From: UBA7378 sp049611805
GTDB lineage: Bacteria; Pseudomonadota; Alphaproteobacteria; RS24
Direction: 5' to 3'
NCBI GenBank assembly: GCA_049611805.1
Contig: JBMZAX010000006.1
Span: 1 to 64,000 of the forward strand
Length of the DNA: 64,000 bases
Each line of letters opens with the position of its first letter. The stretch's first letter is position 1. A program made the position numbers and the translations under genes. Shown piece after piece: positions 1 through 8,024 of the stretch. The notes below the pieces were generated by a model. That model was not told the origin of the DNA. It was given only the letters and a program-made list of their open reading frames with translations, and searched no databases.

Positions 1-1
1 C

Positions 2-148
2 CCGCATGGTGGCGGTGAGGGCAAAACATCCGGTGGTCGCCATCCGGTGACACCGTGGGGCAAGCCCACCAAGGGCCGCCGCACACGGTCGAACACCACG
101 TCAGACAAATATATTCTCCGCAGCCGACATCTGCGGAAGAAACGGTAA
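2..148 (+). CDS. rplB: 50S ribosomal protein L2, C-terminal end (partial)
   Basis: Only the last 48 codons are present; the gene starts left of the window. The visible tail begins PHGGGEGKTSGGRHPVTPWG and ends in the basic LRSRHLRKKR, which is the conserved C-terminus of L2, a 23S rRNA-binding protein next to the peptidyl transferase centre. The conserved HGGGEG segment is intact. It ends 12 nt before rpsS, the standard S10-operon order. Confidence 0.95.
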   Translation, partial: PHGGGEGKTSGGRHPVTPWGKPTKGRRTRSNTTSDKYILRSRHLRKKR

Positions 149-160
149 GGAGCGCGAGGC

Positions 161-442
161 ATGACACGTTCAGTTTGGAAAGGCCCGTTTGTTGACGGTT
201 ATCTGCTCAAAAAGGCGGAAGCCGTGCGCGACAGCGGCCGCACCAATGAAGTCATCAAGATCTGGAGCCGTCGTTCGACAATTCTGCCGCAATTTGTCGG
301 CCTGACATTCGGCGTGCATAACGGTCAGAAGCATATTCCGGTCTCTGTGACGGAGGATATGGTCGGCCATAAATTCGGCGAATTTGCGCCCACGCGCACC
401 TATTACGGCCATGCCGCGGACAAGAAGGCGAGAAGGAAGTAA
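161..442 (+). CDS. rpsS: 30S ribosomal protein S19
   Basis: A 93-aa protein starting MTRSVWKGPFVDGYLLKKAE, the classic S19 N-terminus, with the conserved segment HNGQKHIPV and GHKFGEFAPTRTYYGH near the C-terminus. S19 sits in the 30S head and forms a heterodimer with S13. An AAGGAGCG ribosome-binding site lies about 8 nt before the ATG. It is placed between rplB and rplV with only 2 nt before rplV, so translation is probably coupled. Confidence 0.98.
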   Translation: MTRSVWKGPFVDGYLLKKAEAVRDSGRTNEVIKIWSRRSTILPQFVGLTFGVHNGQKHIPVSVTEDMVGHKFGEFAPTRTYYGHAADKKARRK

Positions 443-444
443 TC

Positions 445-825
445 ATGGGAAAACCATCGGCACAACGGCAATTGCCGGAAAATGAAGCCAAGGCGGTCGG
501 TCGCATGATCCGCACCAGCCCGCAAAAGCTCAATCTGGTGGCGCAACTCATTCGCGGCAAAAAAGCCGAGCGCGCGCTGTCAGACCTGACCTTTTCGCGC
601 CGCCGCATTGCCAATGATGTGAAAAAGGTTCTCGAAAGCGCCATCGCAAATGCCGAGAACAATCACAATCTCGATGTGGACAGTCTGGTCGTTGCCGAGG
701 CTTATGTCGGCAAAAACCTCGTCATGAAGCGTTTCCGCGCGCGTGCCAAGGGGCGTGCTGCGCGCATCATCAAACCGTTTAGCCAGCTCACCATTGTTGT
801 GCGCGAAGTTGAGGAGAAAGCGTAA
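445..825 (+). CDS. rplV: 50S ribosomal protein L22
   Basis: A 126-aa protein with the L22 signature RTSPQKLNLVAQLIRGKKAE and the late block KRFRARAKGRAARI that forms the beta-hairpin lining the exit tunnel. The family is usually 110-130 aa, so it is full length. Its TAA stop overlaps the rpsC ATG by one base (TAATG), implying translational coupling. Confidence 0.98.
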   Translation: MGKPSAQRQLPENEAKAVGRMIRTSPQKLNLVAQLIRGKKAERALSDLTFSRRRIANDVKKVLESAIANAENNHNLDVDSLVVAEAYVGKNLVMKRFRARAKGRAARIIKPFSQLTIVVREVEEKA

Positions 826-1532
826 TGGGTCAGAAGGTCAATCCGATTGGCATGCGTCTGGGCGTCAACCGCACATGGGAGTCGCGCTGGTATGCCGGCA
901 AGGGCGAATATGCGGGGCTTTTGCACGAAGATCTCAAAATCCGCGATACGCTGATGCGCGATTTGCGCCAGGCCGGTGTTGCGCGCGTGGTTATCGAGCG
1001 CCCGCACAAAAAATGCCGCGTCACCATTCATTCGGCGCGTCCCGGCGTAATCATCGGCAAAAAAGGCGCCGATATTGAAAAGCTGAAAACCAAAATCGCC
1101 AAAATGACGAGCAGCGAAGTTGTCGTGAACATCGTCGAAGTGCGCAAGCCCGAAGTCGACGCCCAGCTGGTTGCCGAGAGCATTGCCCAGCAATTGGAGC
1201 GTCGCGTCGGTTTCCGCCGCGCCATGAAACGCGCCGTGCAATCGGCCATGCGCCTTGGCGCGCTCGGCATTCGTATCAATTGCGGGGGCCGCTTGGGTGG
1301 CGCAGAGATTGCGCGCACCGAATGGTATCGCGAGGGCCGTGTGCCGCTGCACACATTGCGCGCCAATATTGATTATGGCGTGGCCGAAGCCATGACGGCT
1401 TATGGCATTTGCGGCGTGAAAATCTGGATTTTTAAAGGCGAAATCATGGAGCATGACCCGATGGCCCGTGACCGCCGTGAAGAGCAGGGCTCGGACGCCG
1501 GTCGTCCGCAACGTCCGGCAGCAGGAAACTAG
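825..1532 (+). CDS. rpsC: 30S ribosomal protein S3
   Basis: A 235-aa protein starting MGQKVNPIGMRLG. A KH type-2 RNA-binding domain is visible with its GXXG loop GKKG at residues 78-81, followed by the C-terminal S3 domain (NCGGRLGGAEIARTEWYREG). S3 lines the mRNA entry channel. The last ~20 residues are a low-complexity polar tail (RREEQGSDAGRPQRPAAGN), common in alphaproteobacterial S3. Confidence 0.98.
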   Translation: MGQKVNPIGMRLGVNRTWESRWYAGKGEYAGLLHEDLKIRDTLMRDLRQAGVARVVIERPHKKCRVTIHSARPGVIIGKKGADIEKLKTKIAKMTSSEVVVNIVEVRKPEVDAQLVAESIAQQLERRVGFRRAMKRAVQSAMRLGALGIRINCGGRLGGAEIARTEWYREGRVPLHTLRANIDYGVAEAMTAYGICGVKIWIFKGEIMEHDPMARDRREEQGSDAGRPQRPAAGN

Positions 1533-1536
1533 AACC

Positions 1537-1965
1537 ATGTTGCAACCAAAACGTACAAAATTCCGCAAAGCGCATAAGGGTCGCATCCGTGGCAATGCCA
1601 AGGGCGGCTCGGCGTTGACTTTCGGCTCATACGGGCTGAAGGCGACCTCGCCGGAGCGTGTTACGGCGCGCCAGATTGAGGCCGCACGTCGGGTTATCAC
1701 CCGCCACATGAAGCGTGCCGGTCGTGTCTGGATCCGCATTTTTCCCGATGTACCGGTCTCCAAAAAGCCGACCGAAGTGCGCATGGGTAAAGGTAAGGGT
1801 ACGCCTGAATATTGGGCATGCCGTGTTAAACCGGGCCGCATCATGTTCGAGGTTGACGGTGTGCCGCAGGATGTTGCGCATGAGGCGTTGAAGCTGGCCG
1901 CGGCCAAGTTGCCCGTTGCCACGCGCATCGTGTCGCGTCCGGGTGAGCAAAAAGGGGCTGAGTGA
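1537..1965 (+). CDS. rplP: 50S ribosomal protein L16
   Basis: A 142-aa protein. I chose the ATG at 1537, four bases after the rpsC stop, because MLQPKRTKFRKAHKGRIRG is the conserved L16 N-terminus; the frame stays open further upstream inside rpsC but that part is not L16. Conserved elements include FGSYGLKA, the RIFPDVPVSKKP stretch and MGKGKG. L16 binds 23S rRNA near the A site. The TGA stop overlaps a possible GTG start of rpmC. Confidence 0.97.
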   Translation: MLQPKRTKFRKAHKGRIRGNAKGGSALTFGSYGLKATSPERVTARQIEAARRVITRHMKRAGRVWIRIFPDVPVSKKPTEVRMGKGKGTPEYWACRVKPGRIMFEVDGVPQDVAHEALKLAAAKLPVATRIVSRPGEQKGAE

Positions 1966-1967
1966 TC

Positions 1968-2174
1968 ATGAAGATGACCGAAATTAACGATCTGACAGCA
2001 GACCAGCTCTCTGATGAACTGGTGAAGTTGAAGAAAGAGCAGCTCAATCTGCGCTTTCAGCAGGCTTCGGGTCAGCTTGAAAACTCTGCGCGCGTCAAGC
2101 AGGTGCGCCAGACCATTGCACGGCTGAAAACAGCACAACGCGCCATGGCGCAAAATGCCGGTCAGGCGGGTTAA
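1968..2174 (+). CDS. rpmC: 50S ribosomal protein L29
   Basis: A 68-aa, mostly helical protein with the L29 signature LKKEQLNLRFQQASGQLENSARVKQVRQ split around residues 20-50. The ATG at 1968 is preferred, with AAGGGG about 10 nt upstream; a GTG at 1962 would overlap the rplP stop by 4 nt and an ATG at 1974 is also possible. L29 surrounds the exit tunnel mouth together with L23. Confidence 0.95.
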   Translation: MKMTEINDLTADQLSDELVKLKKEQLNLRFQQASGQLENSARVKQVRQTIARLKTAQRAMAQNAGQAG

Positions 2175-2189
2175 AGGGTAGGAAGCAAA

Positions 2190-2429
2190 ATGCCGAAACG
2201 AATTCTACAGGGCACAGTGGTCAGCGATAAGGGCGACAAAACGGTTGTCGTCAATGTCGAGCGTCGGTTCACCGATCCGGTGATGAAAAAGACCGTGCGT
2301 AAGTCAAAGCGCTACCACGCGCATGATGAAACAAACGAGGTCAAAATTGGTGATGCGGTCACCATTCGTGAATGTCGGCCCGTGTCGAAATTGAAAAGCT
2401 GGGAAGTCGTTTCCGGCCAGAGTGAGTAA
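2190..2429 (+). CDS. rpsQ: 30S ribosomal protein S17
   Basis: A 79-aa OB-fold protein starting MPKRILQGTVVSDKGDKTVV, with the family block KRYHAHDE and the C-terminal IRECRPVSKLKSWEVV. S17 is an early-assembly 16S rRNA-binding protein. AGGGTAGGAAG precedes the ATG. It lies between rpmC and rplN as in the spc-operon order. Confidence 0.98.
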   Translation: MPKRILQGTVVSDKGDKTVVVNVERRFTDPVMKKTVRKSKRYHAHDETNEVKIGDAVTIRECRPVSKLKSWEVVSGQSE

Positions 2430-2464
2430 GTTGGGCCTTGGCCCGGTTTTGAAGGATTGAAGCT

Positions 2465-2833
2465 ATGATACAGATGCAAACTAATCTGGATGTTGCCGAT
2501 AATTCGGGCGCGCGCCGGGTGCAGTGCATCAAGGTTCTTGGCGGCTCCAAACGCAAAACGGCTTCTGTTGGCGACACGATTGTCGTCAGCGTGAAAGAGG
2601 CCATTCCGCGTGGGCGTGTCAAGAAAGGCGATGTCATGAGAGCCGTTATCGTGCGCACCGCGAAGGAAATTCGCCGCGCCGATGGCAGCGCCATTCGGTT
2701 TGACCGCAATGCCGCCGTGCTGGTCAATAATGCCGGTGAGCCGGTCGGTACGCGCATTTTCGGCCCCGTAACACGCGAATTGCGCAGCGGCAATCACATG
2801 AAAATCGTTTCGCTGGCACCGGAGGTTCTGTAA
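2465..2833 (+). CDS. rplN: 50S ribosomal protein L14
   Basis: A 122-aa protein, exactly the usual L14 length. Conserved blocks are MIQMQTNLDVADNSGARRVQ, the VSVKEAIPRG segment and the end TRELRSGNHMKIVSLAPEVL. L14 forms the intersubunit bridge with 16S rRNA and is the RsfS target. Its stop overlaps the rplX start (TAATG). Confidence 0.99.
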   Translation: MIQMQTNLDVADNSGARRVQCIKVLGGSKRKTASVGDTIVVSVKEAIPRGRVKKGDVMRAVIVRTAKEIRRADGSAIRFDRNAAVLVNNAGEPVGTRIFGPVTRELRSGNHMKIVSLAPEVL

Positions 2834-3150
2834 TGGTTGCTAAAATCAAAAAGGGCGACCGCGTGCTGGTCACGGCCGGGCGCGACAAAGGCAAAGCCGG
2901 CGAAGTGCTGGCGGTATTTCCGGCCGAAGACCGCGCGCTGGTGCAGGGCGTCAACATGGTGCGCCGCCACCAGAAGCAATCGGCCCAGACCGAAGGCGGC
3001 ATTATCAGCCGCGAAAGCAAAATCCATCTGTCCAATCTTGCGATTGCCGACCCCAAGGACGGCAAAGCGACACGGATTGGCATTCGGGTGGCTGATGACG
3101 GCTCGAAAGTGCGGTTTGCAAAGCGTTCAGGAGAAGTGATCGATGGCTGA
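2833..3150 (+). CDS. rplX: 50S ribosomal protein L24
   Basis: A 105-aa protein with an N-terminal KOW motif (KKGDRVLVTAGRDKGKAGEVL) and the family block VQGVNMVRRHQK. L24 is an assembly initiator of the 50S subunit. The start overlaps the rplN stop by 1 nt and its 3' end overlaps rplE by 8 nt, so this is a tightly coupled trio. Confidence 0.98.
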   Translation: MVAKIKKGDRVLVTAGRDKGKAGEVLAVFPAEDRALVQGVNMVRRHQKQSAQTEGGIISRESKIHLSNLAIADPKDGKATRIGIRVADDGSKVRFAKRSGEVIDG

Positions 3151-3703
3151 AGCACAAGCATACCAGCCGCGTCTTAAAACGCACTACAACACCGTGGTGC
3201 GCGATGCGCTGAAAGAAAAATTCAACCTCGCCAACGCCATGCAGGTGCCGGCGCTGGAAAAAGTCGTGCTCAATATGGGCATTGGCGAAACAACGCAGGA
3301 TACGAAGAAAATCAATTCGGCGTTTGAAGATTTGCAGGCCATTGCCGGCCAGCGTCCGGTTATCACCCGTGCGCGCAATTCGATCGCCGGCTTCAAAGTG
3401 CGCGAAAACATGCCGCTGGGCGTGAAGGTGACATTGCGCGGCGCGCGCATGTTCGAATTTGTCGACCGTCTGGTGACAATCGCCCTGCCGCGCGTGCGAG
3501 ATTTTCGCGGGCTGAACCCGAACAGCTTTGACGGCAATGGCAATTTCGCCATGGGTTTGAAGGAACACATTGTGTTTCCGGAAATCAATTACGACAAGGT
3601 CGACACGATCTGGGGCATGGACATTATCGTGTGCACCTCAACCAATGACGACGATCAGGCGCGCGAATTGCTGCGCGGCTTCAACTTTCCGTTCACAGAT
3701 TAG
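3143..3703 (+). CDS. rplE: 50S ribosomal protein L5
   Basis: A 186-aa protein with L5 signatures VPALEKVVLNMGIGE, AGQRPVITRARNSIAGFK and GLKEHIVFPEI. L5 binds 5S rRNA in the central protuberance and contacts the P-site tRNA. The ATG lies inside the last codons of rplX (8-nt overlap). Confidence 0.99.
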   Translation: MAEAQAYQPRLKTHYNTVVRDALKEKFNLANAMQVPALEKVVLNMGIGETTQDTKKINSAFEDLQAIAGQRPVITRARNSIAGFKVRENMPLGVKVTLRGARMFEFVDRLVTIALPRVRDFRGLNPNSFDGNGNFAMGLKEHIVFPEINYDKVDTIWGMDIIVCTSTNDDDQARELLRGFNFPFTD

Positions 3704-3720
3704 GAGCGGTGGAGATATAG

Positions 3721-4026
3721 ATGGCAAAAAAGAGTTCAGTAGAGCGTAACAATAAACGCAAGAGATTGGCCGCCAAATTTGCGTCCAAACGGGCAGCGCT
3801 TTTGCAGATTGCAAACGACACCTCAGTGTCGAATGAGGATCGCTTCAAGGCGCGTTTGAAATTGGCCGAACTGCCGCGCAATTCGGCACCGACGCGCGTG
3901 CGCAACCGGTGCGGGGTTACAGGGCGTCCGCGGGGTTACTACCGCAAGCTGAATATGTCGCGCATTTCGCTGCGTGATCTGGCCTCCAAAGGTCTGATCC
4001 CGGGCATGGTTAAATCGAGCTGGTAG
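3721..4026 (+). CDS. rpsN: 30S ribosomal protein S14, zinc-free type
   Basis: A 101-aa protein ending NMSRISLRDLASKGLIPGMV plus KSSW, the C-terminal signature of S14. It has the long form and only one cysteine in the RNRCGVTGRPRG region, so it lacks the CXXC pairs of the zinc-binding short form. S14 assembles in the 30S head. GGAGCGGTGGAG precedes the ATG. Confidence 0.98.
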   Translation: MAKKSSVERNNKRKRLAAKFASKRAALLQIANDTSVSNEDRFKARLKLAELPRNSAPTRVRNRCGVTGRPRGYYRKLNMSRISLRDLASKGLIPGMVKSSW

Positions 4027-4036
4027 GAGTGAGCAG

Positions 4037-4429
4037 ATGAATGATCCTCTTGGAGATATGCTGACCCGAATTCGCAACGCGCAAATGCGCGGCAAGTCGT
4101 CGGTCAACACGCCGGCTTCGAAACTGCGGCGCTGGGTTCTCGATGTCCTGAAAGACGAAGGCTATATTCGCGGCTATTCGGAAACCGAAATCGTCAATGG
4201 CGCTTCGGAGCTTGAGATCGAGCTGAAATATTATGAAGGCCAGCCGGTCATTCAGGAAATTCAGCGCGTGTCAAAGCCCGGCCGTCGGGTGTACTCATCC
4301 GTGAAAACAATGCCCGTTGTCCGCAACGGTCTTGGCATTTCCATCGTATCAACGCCCAAGGGTGTGATGTCGGACAATGCCGCGCGTGAAAACAATGTCG
4401 GTGGGGAAATTCTGTGCCGCGTCTTTTAG
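4037..4429 (+). CDS. rpsH: 30S ribosomal protein S8
   Basis: A 130-aa protein starting MNDPLGDMLTRIRNAQMRGK and containing the conserved SKPGRRVY and GLGISIVSTPKGVM blocks. The C-terminus ENNVGGEILCRVF is the usual S8 end. S8 binds 16S rRNA helix 21; in E. coli it represses the spc operon by binding its own mRNA near rplE, but I did not identify an equivalent mRNA structure here. Confidence 0.98.
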   Translation: MNDPLGDMLTRIRNAQMRGKSSVNTPASKLRRWVLDVLKDEGYIRGYSETEIVNGASELEIELKYYEGQPVIQEIQRVSKPGRRVYSSVKTMPVVRNGLGISIVSTPKGVMSDNAARENNVGGEILCRVF

Positions 4430-4453
4430 GCGGGTATTGAGAAGGATTGAATT

Positions 4454-4987
4454 ATGTCTCGTATTGGCAAAAAACCGGTAGCAGTTCCAGACGGCGTTGA
4501 AATAACGCTGAACGGACAAAATGTTGCCGCCAAGGGCCCCAAAGGTGAGCTTTCGGTGACCCTGTCTGACAAGGTGAGCGTCGAAAAAGACGATACCGGC
4601 ATTATTGTTACGCCGGTCGACAAGTCTATGAAATCGCGCAGTTTCTGGGGCTTGAGCCGCTCGCTGGTTGAAAATATCGTTGTCGGCGTGTCGTCGGGCT
4701 TTGACCGCAAGCTGGAGCTTCAGGGCGTCGGCTATCGCGCGCAGATGCAGGGCCAAACGCTCAAGCTGGCGCTGGGCTTTAGCCATGATATTGATTTTCC
4801 GGTTCCCGAAGGCATCAAGGTGGAATGCCCGTCTCAGACCGAGATTGTGATTTCCGGCACGGACAAGCAAAAAGTGGGGCAGGTCGCCTCCGAGATTCGC
4901 GCCTATCGTCCGCCGGAGCCTTATAAGGGCAAAGGCGTGCGCTATGAAGGTGAATACGTCTTCCGCAAAGAAGGCAAGAAGAAGTAG
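4454..4987 (+). CDS. rplF: 50S ribosomal protein L6
   Basis: A 177-aa protein, the normal L6 length, starting MSRIGKKPVAVPDGVEITLN. The two duplicated L6 domains are visible, with QGVGYRAQMQG in the middle and the C-terminal PPEPYKGKGVRYEGEYV signature. L6 sits near the factor-binding site of the 50S subunit. GAGAAGGATTG precedes the ATG. Confidence 0.99.
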   Translation: MSRIGKKPVAVPDGVEITLNGQNVAAKGPKGELSVTLSDKVSVEKDDTGIIVTPVDKSMKSRSFWGLSRSLVENIVVGVSSGFDRKLELQGVGYRAQMQGQTLKLALGFSHDIDFPVPEGIKVECPSQTEIVISGTDKQKVGQVASEIRAYRPPEPYKGKGVRYEGEYVFRKEGKKK

Positions 4988-4996
4988 GGATTGGTA

Positions 4997-5353
4997 ATGG
5001 GTACGAAACTTTCGACAGATGAGCGCCGCAAATTGCGTGTTCGCCGCCAGCTTAAAAAAGTAGCGAACGGACGGCCCCGTCTTTCGGTTTACCGGTCGTC
5101 AAAGCACATTTACGCGCAGATTATTGACGATACGGCAGGGCGCACTCTGGCGGCGGCCTCAACCAAAGACAAGGATTATGGCGGCGAAAAGGGCGGCAAT
5201 GTTGAAGCGGCCGGCCTCGTCGGCAAGCAGATTGCCGAGCGTGCCATCAAAGCCGGTGTCGAAAACGTGGTCTTTGACCGCGGGGGTTACATTTATCACG
5301 GTCGGGTGAAAGCTCTGGCCGAGGCGGCGCGCGAAGCCGGCCTGAAATTCTGA
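4997..5353 (+). CDS. rplR: 50S ribosomal protein L18
   Basis: A 118-aa protein with the L18 blocks RPRLSVYRSSKHIYAQIIDD and DRGGYIYHGRVKALAEAARE. It binds 5S rRNA together with L5. I chose ATG 4997 because AGGGA lies 6 nt upstream; a TTG six bases earlier would leave no space for the Shine-Dalgarno sequence. Confidence 0.98.
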   Translation: MGTKLSTDERRKLRVRRQLKKVANGRPRLSVYRSSKHIYAQIIDDTAGRTLAAASTKDKDYGGEKGGNVEAAGLVGKQIAERAIKAGVENVVFDRGGYIYHGRVKALAEAAREAGLKF

Positions 5354-5363
5354 GGAGAGTAAA

Positions 5364-5927
5364 TTGGCAAAGAACGAAAACCGCGAGGAACGCGAAAGCG
5401 AATTTATCGACCGTCTGGTGCACATTAACCGCGTGGCGAAAGTGGTTAAGGGTGGCCGTCGGTTCGGTTTTGCCGCGCTTGTCGTTATTGGCGACCAGCG
5501 CGGACGCGTCGGCTTTGGCCATGGTAAAGCCCGTGAAGTACCCGAAGCCATCCGCAAAGCAACCGAAAGCGCCAAGCGCCACATGATCCGTGTGCCCTTG
5601 CGCGAGGGACGCACGCTTCACCACGATATTGCCGGGCGCCACGGCGCCGGAAAAGTGCAATTGCGCGCGGCCCCTCCCGGTACCGGCATCATTGCCGGTG
5701 GCCCGATGCGCGCTGTGTTTGAAGTTCTGGGCATGCAGGATGTTGTTGCCAAATCCATTGGCTCATCCAACCCCTATAACATGATCCACGCCACCTTTGA
5801 CGCGCTTTTGAAACAGGGCAGCCCGCGTCTGGTTGCCGCCCGACGCGGCAAAAAAGTCAGCGAGCTGGTCTCGCGTCGCCGCGACGAAGCCCGCGATGAT
5901 GCGGACACCGCAGAAGCGACGAATTAG
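5364..5927 (+). CDS. rpsE: 30S ribosomal protein S5 (TTG start)
   Basis: A 187-aa protein with the S5 N-terminal RNA-binding block (FIDRLVHINRVAKVVKGG, FGFAALVVIGD) and the C-terminal GSSNPYNMIHATFDAL block. S5 helps form the mRNA entry site and decoding fidelity. The only sensible start is TTG at 5364 (MAKNENREER), with GAGGAGAG directly upstream, so it uses a rare start codon with a strong ribosome-binding site. The C-terminal tail is Asp/Glu/Arg rich. Confidence 0.98.
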   Translation: MAKNENREERESEFIDRLVHINRVAKVVKGGRRFGFAALVVIGDQRGRVGFGHGKAREVPEAIRKATESAKRHMIRVPLREGRTLHHDIAGRHGAGKVQLRAAPPGTGIIAGGPMRAVFEVLGMQDVVAKSIGSSNPYNMIHATFDALLKQGSPRLVAARRGKKVSELVSRRRDEARDDADTAEATN

Positions 5928-5936
5928 GAGGGCGTT

Positions 5937-6125
5937 ATGGCGAAGGCAAAAACCATTACCGTCGAACAAACCGGCAGCCCCATTGGTCGCCCGAAAGACC
6001 AGCGCGCAACGCTGGTCGGCCTTGGGCTGACGCGGCGCGGTCGCGTGCGCACGCTGGAAGACACACCGGCCGTGCGCGGCATGATTGATAAAGTGGCCCA
6101 TCTCGTGCGGGTGATTGAAAGCTAA
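5937..6125 (+). CDS. rpmD: 50S ribosomal protein L30
   Basis: A 62-aa protein with the L30 pattern: VEQTGSPIGRPKDQRATL, then GLGLTRRGRVRTLEDTPAV and MIDKVAHLVRVIE. Length matches the bacterial short form. AGGAGGG precedes the ATG. It lies 9 nt after rpsE and before rplO, the normal order. Confidence 0.97.
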   Translation: MAKAKTITVEQTGSPIGRPKDQRATLVGLGLTRRGRVRTLEDTPAVRGMIDKVAHLVRVIES

Positions 6126-6163
6126 AAAGCGCGCCCCGTCGGGCACGCAGGAGACATGAAACA

Positions 6164-6670
6164 ATGAGACTGAACGAGTTGGTAGATAATGAAGGTGCCC
6201 GCAAAAAGCGCATGCGCGTCGGGCGAGGCACATCTTCCGGCAAGGGCAAGACCGCCGGTCGTGGCGTAAAAGGCCAGACCTCGCGTTCGGGCGTTGCCAT
6301 TAAGGGTTTTGAAGGCGGGCAAATGCCTATTCACATGCGCCTGCCCAAGCGCGGCTTCAACAAGCCCAATCGCAGGAAGCTCAACGCCGTCAATCTTGGC
6401 CGTCTGCAACTGGCCATTGAGGCCGGTAAGCTTGAAAAAGGCAGCACGGTGAGTGCCGCCACGCTTGTTGCCGCCGGTATTATTCGTCGTGAACTGGACG
6501 GCGTGCGGGTGCTGGCCAAGGGTGAGTTGAAAGAAAAGCTCGATTTTGACGTTGCCGGCATGTCGAAAGCCGCGCTTGAGGCCGTCGAAAAACTGGGTGG
6601 CAAGGTCACGATCACGGCACCTGTAAAAACCGAAGTCGCGTCGGACGAACCGGCCGGCGACGAGGGTTAA
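6164..6670 (+). CDS. rplO: 50S ribosomal protein L15
   Basis: A 168-aa protein with the Gly/Lys-rich N-terminal L15 signature (RKKRMRVGRGTSSGKGKTAG) and the block GFEGGQMPIHMRLPKRGFNK. It is slightly longer than the ~145-160 aa usual because of an acidic C-terminal tail (EVASDEPAGDEG). L15 is a late-assembly 50S protein. AGGAGACATG-type spacing places the start at 6164. Confidence 0.98.
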   Translation: MRLNELVDNEGARKKRMRVGRGTSSGKGKTAGRGVKGQTSRSGVAIKGFEGGQMPIHMRLPKRGFNKPNRRKLNAVNLGRLQLAIEAGKLEKGSTVSAATLVAAGIIRRELDGVRVLAKGELKEKLDFDVAGMSKAALEAVEKLGGKVTITAPVKTEVASDEPAGDEG

Positions 6671-6692
6671 TCGCTAATTAAGAGTACGCGCC

Positions 6693-8024
6693 ATGGCATC
6701 AGCCGCTGAACAGCTCGCCGCAAATATGAGCCTGTCCGCTTTCCGGACAGCAGATGAGTTGAAAAAACGCATCTGGTTCACGCTGGGTGCGCTGCTTGTG
6801 TATCGCCTTGGCACCTATATTCCCCTGCCGGGCATCGACCCGCAGGCTTTGCAGGCCGTTTTCAGCCAGCAGCAATCGGGTATTGTCGGCATGTTCAACA
6901 TGTTTGCCGGGGGTGCCGTGGGGCGTATGGCGATTTTTGCCTTGAACATCATGCCCTATATCACGGCGTCAATCGTTATCCAGTTGCTCAGTTCAACCGT
7001 GCCGCATCTCCAGCAGCTCAAAAAAGAGGGCGAAACGGGACGCAAGCAAATCAACCAATACACACGCTATGGCACAGTTTTGCTGGCAACCGTGCAGGGC
7101 TATGGCATTGCCGTGGGGCTGGAAGGTGCCGAAGGCGTGGTGGTGGATCCGGGTGCGTTTTTCCGCGCCAGCGCGGTGATTACGCTGGTTGGCGGTACGG
7201 TGTTTTTGATGTGGCTTGGCGAGCAGGTTACCGCGCGCGGCGTGGGCAATGGCATATCGCTGATTATTTTCGCCGGTATTGTTGCCGAATTGCCGGGCGC
7301 ACTGGCCGGAACCTTGGAATTGGGCCGCCAGGGGGCGCTGTCGACATTCATCATTCTGGCCCTGATGATTATGGTTGTTGCCGTTATCGCAATTATCGTC
7401 TTTGTCGAGCGCGCCCAGCGGCGTTTGCTGGTGCAATATCCCAAGCGGCAAATGGGCAATAGAATGATGTCGGGTGACAATTCGCACCTGCCGCTGAAAT
7501 TGAATACGGCCGGTGTTATTCCGCCGATTTTTGCTTCTTCGCTCTTGCTGTTGCCGATCACGGTGGCAAATTTCTCCGGCACTGACGGCACCGGCTCGTT
7601 GGGGACGGTGACGGCCATGCTGGGACGCGGCCAGCCGCTCTATATGGCGATGTATGCCGCCGGCATTATTTTCTTCTGCTTTTTCTACACCTCGATTGTT
7701 TTCAATCCGCAGGACACGGCAGACAATCTGAAGCGTTATGGCGGCTTTATTCCGGGCATTCGGCCGGGCCCGCGCACGGCTGAATATATCGACCGCGTGC
7801 TGACCCGCCTGACCGTTGTCGGGGCTCTCTATCTCACGCTGGTCTGCCTGCTGCCGGAATTTCTGATTAATGCCTATAATGTGCCGTTTTACTTTGGCGG
7901 CACCTCGCTTCTTATCGTTGTGAATGTGACGATGGATACGGTAGGCCAGGTTCAGGGTCACTTGTTCGCGCATCAATATGAAGGGCTTATCAAAAAGTCG
8001 AAATTGCGGGGGAACAAGCGGTGA
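6693..8024 (+). CDS. secY: preprotein translocase subunit SecY
   Basis: A 443-aa inner-membrane protein, the channel-forming subunit of the Sec translocon. Signature segments are PLPGIDPQAL after TM1, GGAVGRMAIFALNIMPYITA in TM2, the cytoplasmic loop around VERAQRRLLVQYPKRQ and YGGFIPGIRPGPRTAEYI. Ten membrane segments are expected and compatible hydrophobic stretches are visible. It follows rplO by 22 nt and overlaps adk by 4 nt (GTGA), so the two are co-translated. Confidence 0.98.
   Translation: MASAAEQLAANMSLSAFRTADELKKRIWFTLGALLVYRLGTYIPLPGIDPQALQAVFSQQQSGIVGMFNMFAGGAVGRMAIFALNIMPYITASIVIQLLSSTVPHLQQLKKEGETGRKQINQYTRYGTVLLATVQGYGIAVGLEGAEGVVVDPGAFFRASAVITLVGGTVFLMWLGEQVTARGVGNGISLIIFAGIVAELPGALAGTLELGRQGALSTFIILALMIMVVAVIAIIVFVERAQRRLLVQYPKRQMGNRMMSGDNSHLPLKLNTAGVIPPIFASSLLLLPITVANFSGTDGTGSLGTVTAMLGRGQPLYMAMYAAGIIFFCFFYTSIVFNPQDTADNLKRYGGFIPGIRPGPRTAEYIDRVLTRLTVVGALYLTLVCLLPEFLINAYNVPFYFGGTSLLIVVNVTMDTVGQVQGHLFAHQYEGLIKKSKLRGNKR

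Noticed and set aside
702..2153. 483-codon open frame antisense to rplV-rpsC-rplP-rpmC
   Set aside because: It runs opposite to four certain ribosomal genes and shows no family pattern. It results from codon bias on the other strand.
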